A DNA stretch of 27,860 bases from JABWBR01 sp036741235 (lineage in GTDB: Bacteria > Bacteroidota > Bacteroidia > Chitinophagales > Saprospiraceae). Position 1 is the stretch's first letter. Every line of letters starts with the position of its first letter. The DNA is taken from positions 1 to 27,860 of the forward strand of contig DAINSQ010000051.1 of assembly GCA_036741235.1 (NCBI GenBank), in the 5' to 3' direction. Below are positions 1 to 9,390 of this stretch, one piece after another. The position numbers and the translations under genes are program-made. The notes beneath the pieces are model-generated. The model did not search any database and had not been told where the DNA came from. It saw only the letters and a program-made list of their open reading frames with translations.

Positions 1-27
1 AGGGCATAAATATGTATAAGTATATAC

Positions 28-35
28 TACTTTTG
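28..35 (+). promoter_or_regulatory. possible -7 box upstream of the TonB-dependent receptor
   Basis: The eight bases TACTTTTG match the Bacteroidota -7 consensus TAnnTTTG exactly. No TTTG-like -33 box is visible at the usual distance upstream (the window begins only 27 bases earlier), and the leader to the receptor start at 205 would be about 165 bases, which is long. The match may be chance in an AT-rich stretch. Confidence 0.2.
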
Positions 36-204
36 AAGTTGGAAAAACTTTGCGAGCGTCTTAATAATATGGCACATATACGCAATCGCCGTTACATTTT
101 GCATTTTATAGGGGGAAATGCTATCGGCGTGCGGTATAAATTTTTTAACATTGTGCACTATTCCTGAAACGCTTTGTTTTAGTGGACATTTAAAACAGGA
201 CTTT

Positions 205-3200
205 ATGGTACGTTATTTACTTCTTTTTACAGCGCTCCTGTTCACAAGTTCGCTAGCCCTGGCCCAAACCTCGCTTGGTGGAAAAGTGACGGTGGGTGAA
301 ACGGGTGAAGTTGTCATATATGGCAACGTAGCGATCTACAAGAACGGGGTGTTAGTAACCGGTACGGAAACTGACCTCGACGGCAACTACAACTTTGCCA
401 ACATCGACCCGGGAACTTACGATGTGGAGGCCAGTTACGTAGGTTATCAGTCTCAACGCGTCACCAGCGTAAAAGTATTCGCAGGTCGGGCCAATAAACT
501 CGACATTCAGTTGACTTCCTCGGGTGGTATCTCCCTGACGGAAGTTGTTGTGACCGAATACAAAGTTCCGCTGGTTGAACAGGACAATACCACGCAGGGG
601 CAGGTGATCACCAGCGATCAAATTAAAAACCTCCCTACGCGTAACATCAACGCCTTGGCCGCAACTACCGCGGGTCTGGCTTCCGCCGACGAAGGTTCCG
701 CCATTACGGTGCGCGGTTCGCGTTCCGACGCTACCAACTACTATGTAGACGGTATTCGCGTGCAGGGCAACCTGATCCCGGAATCGGAGATCGACCAGTT
801 GCAGGTCATCACCGGCGGCGTGGAATCACTGTATGGCGACGTGACGGGCGGTATTATTTCTATTACGACAAAAGGCCCGTCTGACAAGTTTTCCGGCGGC
901 GTCGAAGCGGAGACTTCTCAGTATCTCGACGCTTTCGACAACAGCCTGGTCGGCTTTAACCTCAGCGGCCCCATCGCTCGCAATCGACAAGGCGTATCGG
1001 TTTTGGGCTTCCGCCTTTCCGGTCGTTATACCCACAATGTGGATGACGATCCGCCCGCCACGCCTATCTTCCAGGTTAAAGACGAAGTATTGCAGCAACT
1101 CGAGGCCAATCCGCTAGTCAGAAAAAATGACGTTGATTTCATCGCTGCCGACTTCCTCGACAACGACGACGTCAACGTTCTTGACGCCCGCCCCAATGAA
1201 ACGTTCAAGCGCTATGACCTGACGGCCAAAATCGACGCCCGTTTTAGCAAAGCTATTGACGTTTCGTTCACCGGCGCTTTTTCGAATACCAATAACCAGT
1301 TTACCCCCGGCGGCTGGCGCTTGTACAACAGCCACAACAACCCTACAGATGAGGGGCGCACCTATCGCGGTAATTTCCGCTTCCGCCACCGCCTGGGCGG
1401 CGACAGCGGCCAGGGCTCCAAAACCGCTGCTATTCAGAACGCCAACTATACCCTGCAAATGGGTTATGAAAAAACTACGTACAATGTTGCCGATCCGCGC
1501 CATGGCGATAACTACTTCAACTATGGCTACATCGGAAACTACGACGTAGATTTTATTCCCATTTTTGACGTTGATTTCGATCAGAATACCGGACAGGTAT
1601 TCCTTACGCATGCCGACTACCGCGAAGTATTGCGTTCTTATGAAGCCGGCACGGTCAACCCTGTGCTGTCTAATTATAACAACAGTCGCGGATTCGTTTC
1701 GGGTGAAGATCTCAATCCCGGCACGCTCGGCTACGGCTTCGTAGGTGAAGGCCAAGGCGGCGTTACCCTCGATAGCTTTGTTATTTATAATGGCCGTACC
1801 GCCGGCGCTTTTACTACTTCCTGGAACTTCCACGCTAACGTTGGCGCCGTATACAACCAGGTGTTCAAATCGGACAACGACATATATACCTTTAACGCCA
1901 ACGCTTCATTTGACCTCGTACCCGGTAGTTCCGACAAAGGCCGCCACAATATTCAGGCGGGTATCTGGTACGAACAGCGCACCAACCGCTCTTACAATGT
2001 AGCGCCCCGCGCCCTATGGCAATTGGGACGGCAGTTGATCAACAACCACATTCAGGGCTTGGGTACTGACACCATTGGTTATGTAGATATTCCCGACGGG
2101 TTGGGAGGCACTATTCAGGCCCCTCTGCTCAACAATTTGTACGTCGACAATCCCGACAACCTGTTCTATCGTCGAGTGCGCGAAGCTTTCAATATTCCGA
2201 TCACCGAATATGTGAATATGGACGGCCTCGACCCCAACCAACTGTCGCTCGATATGTTTTCCGCCAAGGAACTCAACGACCAAGGCTTGATCTACAACCT
2301 GGGCTACGACTATCTCGGCAATGTGTTTGACGGTACTTTCGAAGACTTTTTTACGGCTGTCGACCCGGTGACCGGCGTGCGCACCTTCCCGGTTGCGCCC
2401 AACCGTCCGATCTATACGGCGGCATATATCCAGGACAAATTTACTTTCAAGGATATCATCTTCCGTCTTGGCGTTCGCGTAGACCGCTACGATGCGAATA
2501 CCAAGGTACTCAAGGACAATTACTCGCTGTATGAAATTGCTACGGCAGACGAATTCCACGCCAACTTTGGCGGCAACCGTCCGGGCAACATTGGCGATGA
2601 CTTTGCAGTTTATGTAGCCGACAACAAAGTAAACGACAATCCCGATATCGTAGCATATCGCCAAAACGATAGCTGGTTCAAACCCGACGGAACGCCGGTT
2701 AACAGTTCGCTCGATATCAACGAAATCCGCTCGGGTCTCGTTTTTCCCTGGTATAAGAATCCCGAAGCGCGCGCCAACCCGACCTACATCAAAGACCGCA
2801 ACTTTGACGTGACCACTTCCTTCGAAGACTACGAGGTGCAGGTCAATGTCATGCCGCGTTTGGCCTTCTCGTTCCCGATTTCTACCGAAGCTAACTTCTT
2901 TGCGCACTACGACATCCTCGTTCAACGTCCGCCTACCAGCACGATCGCTTCGCCGCGCGACTACTTCTACTTCACCGAAGTTTCCTACGGCGCCAACAAC
3001 CCGATCAGCAACCCGAACCTGAAACCGGAGCGTACGGTAGACTATGAAGTGGGATTCCAGCAGAAATTGTCGAACACTTCGGCGTTGAAAATTTCTGCCT
3101 ATTATAAAGAAATGCGCGACATGATCCAGCAGCGCACGTTTTTCCCCGTGCCCATCGTTAACCAGTACACGACCTTTGACAACCTCGACTTTGGTACTGT

Positions 3201-3885
3201 TAAAGGGTTTAACTTTACGTACGACCTTCGCCGAACGGGCAATATTTCTATTAATGCCAACTATACCTTGCAATTTGCCGATGGTACGGGGTCGGACGCC
3301 AACTCGCAGCGCGGTTTGACCAACCGCGGCAACTTGCGTACCTTGTTCCCGCTAAACTTTGACGAGCGCCATCGTTTTGTGGCCAATATCGACTACCGCT
3401 ATGGCGCCGGCAAGCGCTACACTGGTCCGGAGTTGTTTGGCAAGCCCATTCTTGCTAATTTCGGTGTAAACCTGCAGGCTATCGCGGTTTCAGGCCGTCC
3501 TTACACTGCAACCCAGCGCCCCATTGAATTGGGCGGCGTGGGCTTTATAGGCGATATCAACGGCGCTCGCAAACCCTGGAACTTTACGTTCAACATGCGC
3601 GTAGACAAAACATTCGATATCGGCCCCAAAATGGGCTTGAACGTATATGTGCGCGTATCCAACCTGCTCGATCGCCGCAATATCATCAATGTATACTCGG
3701 CTACCGGTTCGCCGGAAGACGATGGTTTCCTGCGTTCAGATTTCGGACAAGACCAGATTGCCTCTTTGTCCAACTCTGTTCGCCCGCTTGAATCGTACCT
3801 GGCCTCTTACCAGTGGGCCTTGATCAACCCGAACTTATACAGCTTGCCGCGCAGGATTTTCCTGGGCGCTATTTTTGATTTTTAA
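205..3885 (+). CDS. TonB-dependent receptor with carboxypeptidase-regulatory-like N-terminal domain
   Basis: Outer-membrane beta-barrel of the TonB-dependent receptor family, 1226 residues. I start it at the ATG at 205 because it gives a clean signal peptide (MVRYLLLFTALLF, cleavage near LALAQ at residue 21); an in-frame ATG at 118 adds 29 residues with no signal character. After the signal comes a CarboxypepD_reg-like fold (about residues 24-108, with the LDGNYNFANIDPGTYDV type motif), a TonB-box-like EVVVTEY, a plug domain (about 125-240, with ITVRGSR, YYVDGIRV and GGIISITTKGP) and a long barrel ending in a phenylalanine (GAIFDF), as expected for BAM-dependent insertion. No SusD homologue follows; the next genes are a T9SS-type secreted protein and a PorV/PorQ-family protein, so a role beside T9SS cargo at the surface is plausible. 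The substrate cannot be read from the sequence. Confidence 0.93.
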   Translation: MVRYLLLFTALLFTSSLALAQTSLGGKVTVGETGEVVIYGNVAIYKNGVLVTGTETDLDGNYNFANIDPGTYDVEASYVGYQSQRVTSVKVFAGRANKLDIQLTSSGGISLTEVVVTEYKVPLVEQDNTTQGQVITSDQIKNLPTRNINALAATTAGLASADEGSAITVRGSRSDATNYYVDGIRVQGNLIPESEIDQLQVITGGVESLYGDVTGGIISITTKGPSDKFSGGVEAETSQYLDAFDNSLVGFNLSGPIARNRQGVSVLGFRLSGRYTHNVDDDPPATPIFQVKDEVLQQLEANPLVRKNDVDFIAADFLDNDDVNVLDARPNETFKRYDLTAKIDARFSKAIDVSFTGAFSNTNNQFTPGGWRLYNSHNNPTDEGRTYRGNFRFRHRLGGDSGQGSKTAAIQNANYTLQMGYEKTTYNVADPRHGDNYFNYGYIGNYDVDFIPIFDVDFDQNTGQVFLTHADYREVLRSYEAGTVNPVLSNYNNSRGFVSGEDLNPGTLGYGFVGEGQGGVTLDSFVIYNGRTAGAFTTSWNFHANVGAVYNQVFKSDNDIYTFNANASFDLVPGSSDKGRHNIQAGIWYEQRTNRSYNVAPRALWQLGRQLINNHIQGLGTDTIGYVDIPDGLGGTIQAPLLNNLYVDNPDNLFYRRVREAFNIPITEYVNMDGLDPNQLSLDMFSAKELNDQGLIYNLGYDYLGNVFDGTFEDFFTAVDPVTGVRTFPVAPNRPIYTAAYIQDKFTFKDIIFRLGVRVDRYDANTKVLKDNYSLYEIATADEFHANFGGNRPGNIGDDFAVYVADNKVNDNPDIVAYRQNDSWFKPDGTPVNSSLDINEIRSGLVFPWYKNPEARANPTYIKDRNFDVTTSFEDYEVQVNVMPRLAFSFPISTEANFFAHYDILVQRPPTSTIASPRDYFYFTEVSYGANNPISNPNLKPERTVDYEVGFQQKLSNTSALKISAYYKEMRDMIQQRTFFPVPIVNQYTTFDNLDFGTVKGFNFTYDLRRTGNISINANYTLQFADGTGSDANSQRGLTNRGNLRTLFPLNFDERHRFVANIDYRYGAGKRYTGPELFGKPILANFGVNLQAIAVSGRPYTATQRPIELGGVGFIGDINGARKPWNFTFNMRVDKTFDIGPKMGLNVYVRVSNLLDRRNIINVYSATGSPEDDGFLRSDFGQDQIASLSNSVRPLESYLASYQWALINPNLYSLPRRIFLGAIFDF

Positions 3886-3894
3886 TATCAATAA

Positions 3895-3940
3895 TTGCAT
3901 GGGTTGATGCCGTTTTGCCAACTGCATCAACCTCATGCAA
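3895..3940 (+). terminator. intergenic hairpin between receptor and secreted protein
   Basis: An inverted repeat lies in the 88-base gap between the receptor stop and the next start. The left arm is TTGCATG-G-GTTGATGC (3895-3910) and the right arm GCATCAAC-CT-CATGCAA (3924-3940), 15 paired bases with one small bulge and a 13-base loop. It is followed by CCTTTTGTG, a short T run only. It may be a partial terminator or attenuator that lowers expression of the second gene relative to the first, or an mRNA-stabilising structure. Confidence 0.55.
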
Positions 3941-3973
3941 CCTTTTGTGTAAAAGTAAAAAAATCTTCAAACT

Positions 3974-6900
3974 ATGCGTAATCTGAGAATAGGGATGCTG
4001 CTGATGTTGGCCCTGACCATGGTGTCGGTTGCGCGCGCGCACATCGACCCCACCAGGCCCACCAGACCGGCAAGACCCAATCAGCCGGATCAATCCATTC
4101 AATTCCGGGAACTTTGCGACAATGCTGTGGCCCAGATTGACCAGGAGATCAACAACGTACGCGCCCGTTTGACTACCGGCGGCGACGTGTGGTGGGATGG
4201 CGATGATGGCCGCTATGTGGTGCCCAAGCCGCCTCCTGGCGTACCTGAAGTATCTTCGATCTTTGCCGGCGCCGTTTGGCTCGGCGGCCTTGACCCCGGC
4301 GGCAACCTGAAGGTAGCTGCCCAAACTTACGGTCGTAGCGGCGGTAACTTCGACTTCTGGCCCGGCCCGCTGGTGCCCGACGGCCCCAATATCGGTACGA
4401 CCAGCCAGGATACCTGCGCCCGTTGGGACCGCTTCTTCGTTGTGAAAGGCGAAAATATCGGTATTCACATCAGAAACTACCGCGCCGCCCAAGCTGCAGG
4501 CGTAGCTTACGACCCAGGCCTGATTCCTTCAGATGTTAAGGGCTGGCCGGGCAAAGGAAACCCTTTCTTCTTTGAAGAAAACGGTTTCGAATTGCCCAAT
4601 ACTTCTCAAGGTTTGGCCGGTTTCTGGGATGAAGACGGCGACGGCAACTACAACCCGGAATTCGGCGATTATCCGATCATCGAAATCCGAGGCTGTACCG
4701 CTCCACAGTACCCCGATGAGATGATCTTCTGGATCTACAACGACAACGGTAACGTACACGCCGAAAGCCAGGGTAGTACCCCCATCAGGATGGAAATACA
4801 GGTACAAGCCTTCGCTTATCGTACCAACGACGAAATCAACAACATGACCTTTCAGCGCTATAAGCTGATTAACCGCGCTACGGAAAATATCGAGCAAACC
4901 TATTTCGCTATGTGGGCCGACCCCGACCTTGGTTGCTACACCGACGACTATATCGGTTGCGACACGGTTCGAAGCCTGGCTTACGTATACAACGTGGACG
5001 CTATTGACGGCACCAACGGATGTAACTGCGATCAGGGTGTAAATACCTATTGCGAGGATGTGCCTATCCAAGGGCTTGACTATTTCCGGGGACCTCGCAA
5101 CGAATTTGACGAGGAACTCGGGATGTCGTCGTTTACCTACTCCAACAACGCAGGTTCTGTCCCAACCCCACCGCCCGCTACCACCGACCCGCAGAACGCA
5201 CAGGAATACTATTATTATCTGACAGGCCGCTGGCGCGACGGTAGTCCGTTTACTTTCGGCGGCGACTCCTACCAGGATGGTATCGCTACTCGCTATGCTT
5301 TCCCCGATGCACCCAATAGCAACGGCTGGTCAATGTGTAGAGAAGCGCTGCCAGTGGGCGACCGCCGTACTATTCAGGCATCGGGCCCCTTCACGCTGCT
5401 GCCCGGCGCCGTCAACGAGTTGATCGTCGGTATGGTTTGGGTTGCCGATCAAATTTATCCCTGTCCCAGCATTCGCAAATTGCAGGAAGCCGACGACGTA
5501 GCCCAGGCATTGTTTGACAACTGCTTCGAGATTACGCGCGGCCCCGACGCTCCCGATGTTGACTTCATTGAGCTCGACCGTGAAATCATCGCTATATTCT
5601 CTAACGATACGATAATTTCTAACAACGCCTATGAACAATACGCAGCAAAAGGCTTGCGTATCCCCGACGGCGTTGAAGACAGCTTGTATCGCTTTGAAGG
5701 CTACAAACTGTATCAGTTTGCCGGCCCCGACGTATCGCTCTCTGACGTAGACGATCCGGCCAAGGTTCGCCTGGTTTATCAGGTAGATATCAAAAACGGC
5801 ATAAGCCGTATTTTCAACTGGAAAGGTCTCAGTCCCGATGATGAGATTACTACGCCTACTCCCGTTGAATATTTTGTGCCCGAATTGCAGGTTGACGGCG
5901 CTGACGAAGGTATCCGTCATACCTTCCGTATTGTTGAAGATCAGTTTGCCCAAGGTGACCGTACTCTGGTCAACCACCGCAGGTATTATTTCGTGGCAGT
6001 AGCATATGCCTACAACGAATACGATCCGTTTGACCCGGCCGACGGCTTGGGGCAGCGCCTGCCCTATCTGGAAGGCGACGGTAATATCGGTGACGGCGCC
6101 AACTCTTTCTACACGGTTATTCCGCGTCCTATTGTTGACAGAACCCTGAATGCAGCTTATGGCGACGGCGTACAGATAACTCGAATTGACGGCATTGGTA
6201 TGGGCGGCAACTTCCTGGATATTACGGATGAAAGTCGTCAGCGCATTGAACAAAGCTTCGGCGGCACGGCATTTGACGGCCAAATTACGTACAAGTCGGG
6301 TCGAGGCCCCATTGATGTAACGATTTACAACCCGCTTGAAGTTAAAGACGGCGAGTTTGAGCTTACGTTTGTCGATGAAAACATGGCCAACCAGAAACTC
6401 GATAACGATGTGCGCTGGATATTGCGCAATCTTTCCGCACCCGGCTCTCCCGTTATCGCTTCTGAAAATAACATCGCCCGGATCAACGAGCAGATCGTTC
6501 CGCAATACGGCTTCTCCATCTCTATAGGCCAAACGCCGGAAATCGGTGTCGATCTCTTTGGCACCAACGGCGTTATCGGCTACGAGGAAGAATACAAAAA
6601 TCCGGAGCCCAAGCGCTGGATCAGAGGTTACAGAGATAACCAGATACTCGGCGCTCCTGCCGGCGCATTACTCGAGAGCTCGATGTTCGACTATGTCGCT
6701 AACGACGTATCCAGCGAACTTGATTATCCTGTTGATCCTGAGCAGCGCCTTAGCAATATCGGCCCGGGTTATTTCATTCCGTATTACATGGCCGACTGGC
6801 GTCTGCGCCCCAACGAACCGGGCGATACGCCGCTGCCTTATCTGACGCCGGCATGGACGAGCCAAGCCAACAACAACAACATTGTGCGCGGTCAGATGAA

Positions 6901-8002
6901 ACTCGAACCTACGCCTAGCATTGATATTGTCTTTACTTCCAACAAAGACCTTTGGAGCCGCTGCGTTGTTATCGAAACAGCCAACCGCTATTACACCGAA
7001 GCCGGCTTCGTTGCCGAAGGCGACCGCAGACATTTCGACCTGCGCGCAGGCGCCAGCGTAACGAAATTCGACAACGACGGCGACGGATTGCCCGATGTGG
7101 ATCCCAATGAAGCCGTACCTGGCATGGGATGGTTCCCTGGTTATGCTATTGACGTAGAAACGGGCCAACGCCTCGATATCTTCTTTGGCGAAAACTCGAC
7201 TTACGATGGCACTTTCCTGCCGCAAGCCAATAACGGCCGGGATATGATGTTCAACCCTTCGGCGTTGGACTTCCTGAACCCCGGAGGCTTCCCCACTATC
7301 TACAATTATGTAGCGGGCGGTCAGCACTATGTATATGTTTCCAAGCTGCCCTATAGCGAGTGCGCTTTGTTCAAAGATCGTCTTGCGCCAAACCCCAACC
7401 TTACGCGTAAAGTTCTTGCCGTTAAGGAAATCGTTTGGGCGGGTATGGTGGTATTGCCGGCCAACGTGCAGATGAAATCTTATCAGGATGGACTTATCCC
7501 TGATGATGTAGTGGTCAAACTGCGCGTAGATAACCCGTATCAGAACCTGAAGGTAACGAACGAGTTCAACGGCTACCCGACTTATCGCTTCAAGATTGAA
7601 GGCAAGCAAGCTGCAGAACTGACCACAACTGATGTGGAAAATTCACTCGACCAGATCAGGATGGTGCCCAACCCCTATTTCGGATTTTCTGAATACGAAG
7701 ATTCTCAGTTCGAAAATGTGGTTAAAATCACCAACCTGCCTGCCAAGTGCGTAGTGACGATCTATACGCTCGACGGCAAATTCATCCGCCAGTACAACCG
7801 CGATGAAGTAGCCGGCGATCCCAGAGGATACGGCGTATTGTCGCCCCAGGTTACGCCTGCACTGGAATGGGACCTCAAGAACAGCAAGGGGATTCCTATC
7901 GCCAGCGGCGTTTATCTGATTCACGTCAGGGCAGAAGGCCTCGGCGAAAGAACGCTTAAGTGGTTCGGCGTCAACAGGAATTTTGAAACGAACGGACTCT
8001 AA
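3974..8002 (+). CDS. very large secreted protein with T9SS type A-like C-terminal sorting domain
   Basis: 1342 residues. A signal peptide (MRNLRIGMLLMLALTM, end near VARA at residue 22) is followed by a short proline/arginine-rich stretch and a long extracellular-type body rich in Asp, Asn, Gly and aromatic residues. Two acidic loops resemble calcium-binding turns: DEDGDGNYNPEFGDYP near residue 218 and DNDGDGLPDVDPNE near 1032. The last ~90 residues look like a FlgD-Ig/T9SS type A sorting domain: VPNPYFGFSEYE, then VTIYTLDGKFIRQY, then GIPIASGVYLIHVRAEG and a basic/hydrophobic end (ERTLKWFGV). In the T9SS such a domain directs passage through the outer membrane and surface attachment or release. 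Both flanking genes are outer-membrane proteins, the downstream one PorV/PorQ-like, which fits a dedicated export module. No catalytic domain is recognised, so its function at the surface is unknown. Confidence 0.85.
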   Translation: MRNLRIGMLLMLALTMVSVARAHIDPTRPTRPARPNQPDQSIQFRELCDNAVAQIDQEINNVRARLTTGGDVWWDGDDGRYVVPKPPPGVPEVSSIFAGAVWLGGLDPGGNLKVAAQTYGRSGGNFDFWPGPLVPDGPNIGTTSQDTCARWDRFFVVKGENIGIHIRNYRAAQAAGVAYDPGLIPSDVKGWPGKGNPFFFEENGFELPNTSQGLAGFWDEDGDGNYNPEFGDYPIIEIRGCTAPQYPDEMIFWIYNDNGNVHAESQGSTPIRMEIQVQAFAYRTNDEINNMTFQRYKLINRATENIEQTYFAMWADPDLGCYTDDYIGCDTVRSLAYVYNVDAIDGTNGCNCDQGVNTYCEDVPIQGLDYFRGPRNEFDEELGMSSFTYSNNAGSVPTPPPATTDPQNAQEYYYYLTGRWRDGSPFTFGGDSYQDGIATRYAFPDAPNSNGWSMCREALPVGDRRTIQASGPFTLLPGAVNELIVGMVWVADQIYPCPSIRKLQEADDVAQALFDNCFEITRGPDAPDVDFIELDREIIAIFSNDTIISNNAYEQYAAKGLRIPDGVEDSLYRFEGYKLYQFAGPDVSLSDVDDPAKVRLVYQVDIKNGISRIFNWKGLSPDDEITTPTPVEYFVPELQVDGADEGIRHTFRIVEDQFAQGDRTLVNHRRYYFVAVAYAYNEYDPFDPADGLGQRLPYLEGDGNIGDGANSFYTVIPRPIVDRTLNAAYGDGVQITRIDGIGMGGNFLDITDESRQRIEQSFGGTAFDGQITYKSGRGPIDVTIYNPLEVKDGEFELTFVDENMANQKLDNDVRWILRNLSAPGSPVIASENNIARINEQIVPQYGFSISIGQTPEIGVDLFGTNGVIGYEEEYKNPEPKRWIRGYRDNQILGAPAGALLESSMFDYVANDVSSELDYPVDPEQRLSNIGPGYFIPYYMADWRLRPNEPGDTPLPYLTPAWTSQANNNNIVRGQMKLEPTPSIDIVFTSNKDLWSRCVVIETANRYYTEAGFVAEGDRRHFDLRAGASVTKFDNDGDGLPDVDPNEAVPGMGWFPGYAIDVETGQRLDIFFGENSTYDGTFLPQANNGRDMMFNPSALDFLNPGGFPTIYNYVAGGQHYVYVSKLPYSECALFKDRLAPNPNLTRKVLAVKEIVWAGMVVLPANVQMKSYQDGLIPDDVVVKLRVDNPYQNLKVTNEFNGYPTYRFKIEGKQAAELTTTDVENSLDQIRMVPNPYFGFSEYEDSQFENVVKITNLPAKCVVTIYTLDGKFIRQYNRDEVAGDPRGYGVLSPQVTPALEWDLKNSKGIPIASGVYLIHVRAEGLGERTLKWFGVNRNFETNGL

Positions 8003-8040
8003 TTTTTTATTTGAAAAAGCTTTGTTGAGGGGGGATGAAG

Positions 8041-8151
8041 GGTTATGAAAGGTTATGAAAGGTTATGAAAGGTTATGAAAGGGTTATTTATTTTCAGCCC
8101 TTCATTCCCCCTCATAACCCCTCATAACCCCTCATAACCCCCTCATAACCC
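8041..8151. repeat. inverted pair of short tandem-repeat arrays
   Basis: Four exact head-to-tail copies of GGTTATGAAA (8041-8080) are followed by a ~30-base spacer and four copies of CTCATAACCC (8111-8120, 8121-8130, 8131-8140 and, after one extra C, 8142-8151). The second unit is the inverse of the first apart from its edge bases (GGTTATGA shared), so the whole element can fold into one long interrupted stem. It fills the gap between the secreted protein and the PorV/PorQ-like gene. No clear T run follows. The element at 18214-18281 has the same design. Confidence 0.9.
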
Positions 8152-8200
8152 CCTCGACAGAGTTTGAAAATCAACAAATATGAGCAAGGCTTTTTACCAG

Positions 8201-8270
8201 NNNNNNNNNNNNNNNNNNNNNNNNNNNNNNNNNNNNNNNNNNNNNNNNNNNNNNNNNNNNNNNNNNNNNN
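8201..8270. other. assembly gap (70 N)
   Basis: Seventy unresolved bases lie across the expected 5' end of the PorV/PorQ-like gene, 50 bases after the inverted tandem arrays. The length may be a scaffolding estimate: the ATG at 8180 and the coding frame after the gap do not agree in phase over exactly 70 bases. Confidence 0.98.
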
Positions 8271-9296
8271 ATACTCATCGGCCTTTGCGCGTTTCCCATC
8301 GCGATGCAGGCGGGCAACCCCGACCGGCAGGGCGAAGCGGGCGCTTATGAACTGCTGATGATGCCCTATGCCAGGTCGGCGGGTTTAAGTGCGATGACCT
8401 CTTCTTTGATCACGGGGGTTGAGGCGATGCACGTCAACGTGGCGGGCTTGTCGCGCATTAACAAGACAGAAGTGCTGATTGGCAATTCTATATACCTGCG
8501 CGGTACCGGCATCAACACCAATGCTTTTGGTCTTGGCCAGCGGGTGGGCAAAAGCGGCGCCTTCGGCTTCAGCTTGATGGCCCTCGATTTTGGCGATATA
8601 CCTGTAACGACCACCGAGCAACCCGAGGGTACCGGCGCCGACTATTCGCCCAGCTTTTTCAACCTGGCTTTTGGTTATAGCCATACTTTTGAAAACAAGG
8701 TATCGGTAGGCGTATTATTCCGCGGTATTTCAGAATCGATCTCCAACGTATCGGCGTTTGGCTTTGGCATTGATGCCGGCGTGCAGTATGTAACGGGGCC
8801 GAAAGAAAACTTCAAGTTTGGCATCTCGTTGCGCAATATCGGTTCTCGCATGCGCTTTGGCGGCGAGGGGTTGTCGGTACAGCGCCCGCGCCCTGGCCGC
8901 GGCGAATATCCGCTGACATACGAGACGCGCCCTGAGGGCTTTGAATTGCCTTCGTTGCTAAACCTGGGTATGTCGTACGATATCTATTTCGGCGCTGCTC
9001 ACAGGCTTACTGTATTGGGCCACTTTACAGCGCACTCTTTCTCGCAAGACCAGGTGGGCGGCGGTATTGAATACTCGCTCAAAGACCTGTTTATGCTGCG
9101 CGCGGCTTATCGCCACGAATTCGGCAGCGAAGAGGAAATTACGGCGCCGATCGAAACCGGTCTGAGCGCAGGCGTAGCCGTACAGGTACCGTTCAGCAAG
9201 CAGAACAAAAATTCGCGTTTTGGTATTGAGTACGCTTATCGTCAAACCCGCGTTTGGAACGGAACTCACAACTTTGGCGTGCGTTTCAGCATCTGA
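8271..9296 (+). CDS. PorV/PorQ-family outer-membrane protein (5' end in assembly gap)
   Basis: The reading frame is open from the first base after the N gap. The codons before the first visible ATG (8304) encode ILIGLCAFPIAMQAGN, the hydrophobic core and end of a signal peptide, so the true start is in the gap or at the ATG at 8180 (MSKAFYQ, directly before the gap). The mature part shows the features of the UPF0164/PorV-PorQ family: the N-terminal GAYELLMMPYARSAGLSAMT segment, then repeated beta-barrel strands (FGFSLMALDFGD, FNLAFGYSHTFENKVSVG, LFRGISES), closing with GTHNFGVRFSI. PorV acts as the outer-membrane shuttle that hands T9SS cargo to the sortase, and relatives often sit beside single large cargo genes. 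Here it follows a T9SS-type cargo, so it may serve that protein. Confidence 0.8.
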   Translation: MLIGLCAFPIAMQAGNPDRQGEAGAYELLMMPYARSAGLSAMTSSLITGVEAMHVNVAGLSRINKTEVLIGNSIYLRGTGINTNAFGLGQRVGKSGAFGFSLMALDFGDIPVTTTEQPEGTGADYSPSFFNLAFGYSHTFENKVSVGVLFRGISESISNVSAFGFGIDAGVQYVTGPKENFKFGISLRNIGSRMRFGGEGLSVQRPRPGRGEYPLTYETRPEGFELPSLLNLGMSYDIYFGAAHRLTVLGHFTAHSFSQDQVGGGIEYSLKDLFMLRAAYRHEFGSEEEITAPIETGLSAGVAVQVPFSKQNKNSRFGIEYAYRQTRVWNGTHNFGVRFSI

Positions 9297-9342
9297 TATA
9301 CTTGACTAAGTAAAAAACAATCCCTATATTGGGGCGTTGTTT

Positions 9343-9390
9343 AAAGGCAAGAACGTTTTCACTCGCCACAGTGAAAGCGTTCTTGCCTTT
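9343..9390 (+). terminator. strong hairpin between the PorV/PorQ-like gene and greA
   Basis: Arms at 9343-9363 and 9370-9390 form 21 base pairs with one G-T type mismatch around a six-base loop (CGCCAC); the outer parts AAAGGCAAGAACG and CGTTCTTGCCTTT pair perfectly. The right arm ends in CCTTTTAT, a weak U tract. It lies 46 bases after the barrel gene stop and about 200 bases before greA. The remaining ~200 bases up to greA hold no ORF that I would support and would be a long leader. A terminator for the upstream operon is the simplest reading; being nearly symmetric it may work on both strands. Confidence 0.65.

Noticed and set aside
118..204. N-terminal extension of the receptor from the ATG at 118
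   Set aside because: The 29 added residues have no signal-peptide character and would bury the good signal peptide that begins at 205.
2014..3273. 419-codon open frame on the minus strand, opposite the receptor
   Set aside because: It lies wholly antisense to a clearly coding gene with family motifs; the composition is that of a mirrored coding frame and no domain is recognisable.
5330..6532. 400-codon open frame on the minus strand, opposite the large secreted protein
   Set aside because: Same reason: a shadow of the sense gene, without start context or protein features.
6668..7609. 313-codon open frame on the minus strand
   Set aside because: Shadow of the secreted protein gene; no motif or plausible N-terminus.
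8041..8151. CRISPR-like array
   Set aside because: The 10-base units are contiguous without spacers, the second half is inverted, and no cas gene is near.
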